Below, piece after piece: positions 63,655 through 64,000 of a stretch of 64,000 bases of DNA. The stretch comes from Limanda limanda (Eukaryota > Chordata > Actinopteri > Pleuronectiformes > Pleuronectidae). A program made the translations under genes and the position numbers. The stretch's first letter is position 1, and each line of letters opens with the position of its first letter. The DNA is taken from NCBI RefSeq assembly GCF_963576545.1, contig NC_083645.1, forward strand, positions 3,310,001 through 3,374,000, in the 5' to 3' direction. The notes beneath the pieces are model-generated. The model was given only the letters and a program-made list of their open reading frames with translations. It did no database searches and was not told where the DNA came from.

Positions 63655-64000
63655 TAGGGATGGGCATTCGATTAAATTGTCTTAATCGATCGTCGGAAGA
63701 ATTAACGATCGATTTTTCGATTAATCATTCATATTTTTATATTAAAATTCACTATTTATAGCCTATATTAAAATGCAGTGAAAATAGAAAAAACAGCGTG
63801 TTTCCTCATTGAGATCTTTATTACAAGATGAACAACTCTTGTGGCAGTTAAACGGGATCTGTTCAATGTTACACTTGAAAATATGCGCTGCTGTAATCTT
63901 GAGCCCCGAGAGAGAGCAGCTAGCCGCTGAGAGCTAGCTCGATCTGACGGCTCTCGACCTCTCAGTCTGGTCGTTGTAACGCCCTCACTCCCGGAACCCC
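63655..64000 (+). mobile_element. hAT-like element left end, runs off right edge
   Basis: TAGGGATGGGCATTCGATTA followed by repeated AATCGATCG-type text, the subterminal pattern of fish hAT elements. It begins directly at the edge of the preceding repeat. The rest lies outside. Confidence 0.55.

Overview
This 64 kb window looks like intergenic and intronic DNA from a ray-finned fish, probably a percomorph. The evidence is the repeat content: tRNA-derived SINEs with the common fish tail, many hAT elements with 8-bp target duplications, Ty3/Gypsy elements of fish types, L1/Tx1- and L2-like LINEs, piggyBac and PIF/Harbinger pieces, and (GT)n microsatellites. There are no bacterial operons, rRNA genes or CRISPR arrays. 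Host coding sequence is sparse: small candidate exons carried in an inverted duplication, and one lone terminal exon near 50.5 kb. None of their products could be named.

Layout. 1-3360 is the 5' half of an L1-type LINE on the minus strand, with ORF1 and the start of ORF2 both open. 3385-6152 is a decayed Gypsy pol split by a nested pair of hAT-like insertions. 6.2-16 kb holds a SINE, a solo LTR with 4-bp TSD, two complete non-autonomous hATs and non-coding DNA. 15.6-23.4 kb is a transposon graveyard: piggyBac N-terminus, two hAT transposase remnants (one GTF2IRD2/ZBED-like), a DUF6729-like remnant, a short telomere-like tract, a piggyBac 3' end with its TTAA, and a Gypsy with integrase upstream of reverse transcriptase (Gmr1-like order). 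23.4-26.5 kb is bounded by two 158-bp inverted repeats and contains a CRE-rich LTR-like promoter.

27828-37172 and 51808-54595 are two inverted copies of a block of about 2.8 kb. Each copy carries exons and a poly(A) signal of one small gene, then a CpG-rich promoter and first exon of a second. The left copy was later hit by a nearly full-length Gypsy (28361-34882, LTRs about 1% apart, TSD ATTG). The right copy keeps the unoccupied site, which proves the insertion boundaries. The Gypsy has one gag-PR-RT-RH ORF, then a single in-frame TAA, then integrase in the same frame.

41350-44492 is a hAT with a second hAT inserted 7 bp from its right end; both have perfect 8-bp TSDs. 46.9-49.5 kb holds LINE and SINE pieces and a complete PIF/Harbinger MITE. 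54.6-64 kb is mostly plain non-coding DNA, apart from a SINE, a repeat carrying two perfect consensus estrogen-response-element palindromes, and two more element ends.

I see no new multi-gene system. The most unusual material is structural: the duplicated and re-invaded gene block, the in-frame stop exactly between RNase H and integrase, and several perfect 14-17 bp hairpins that look like template-switch products.
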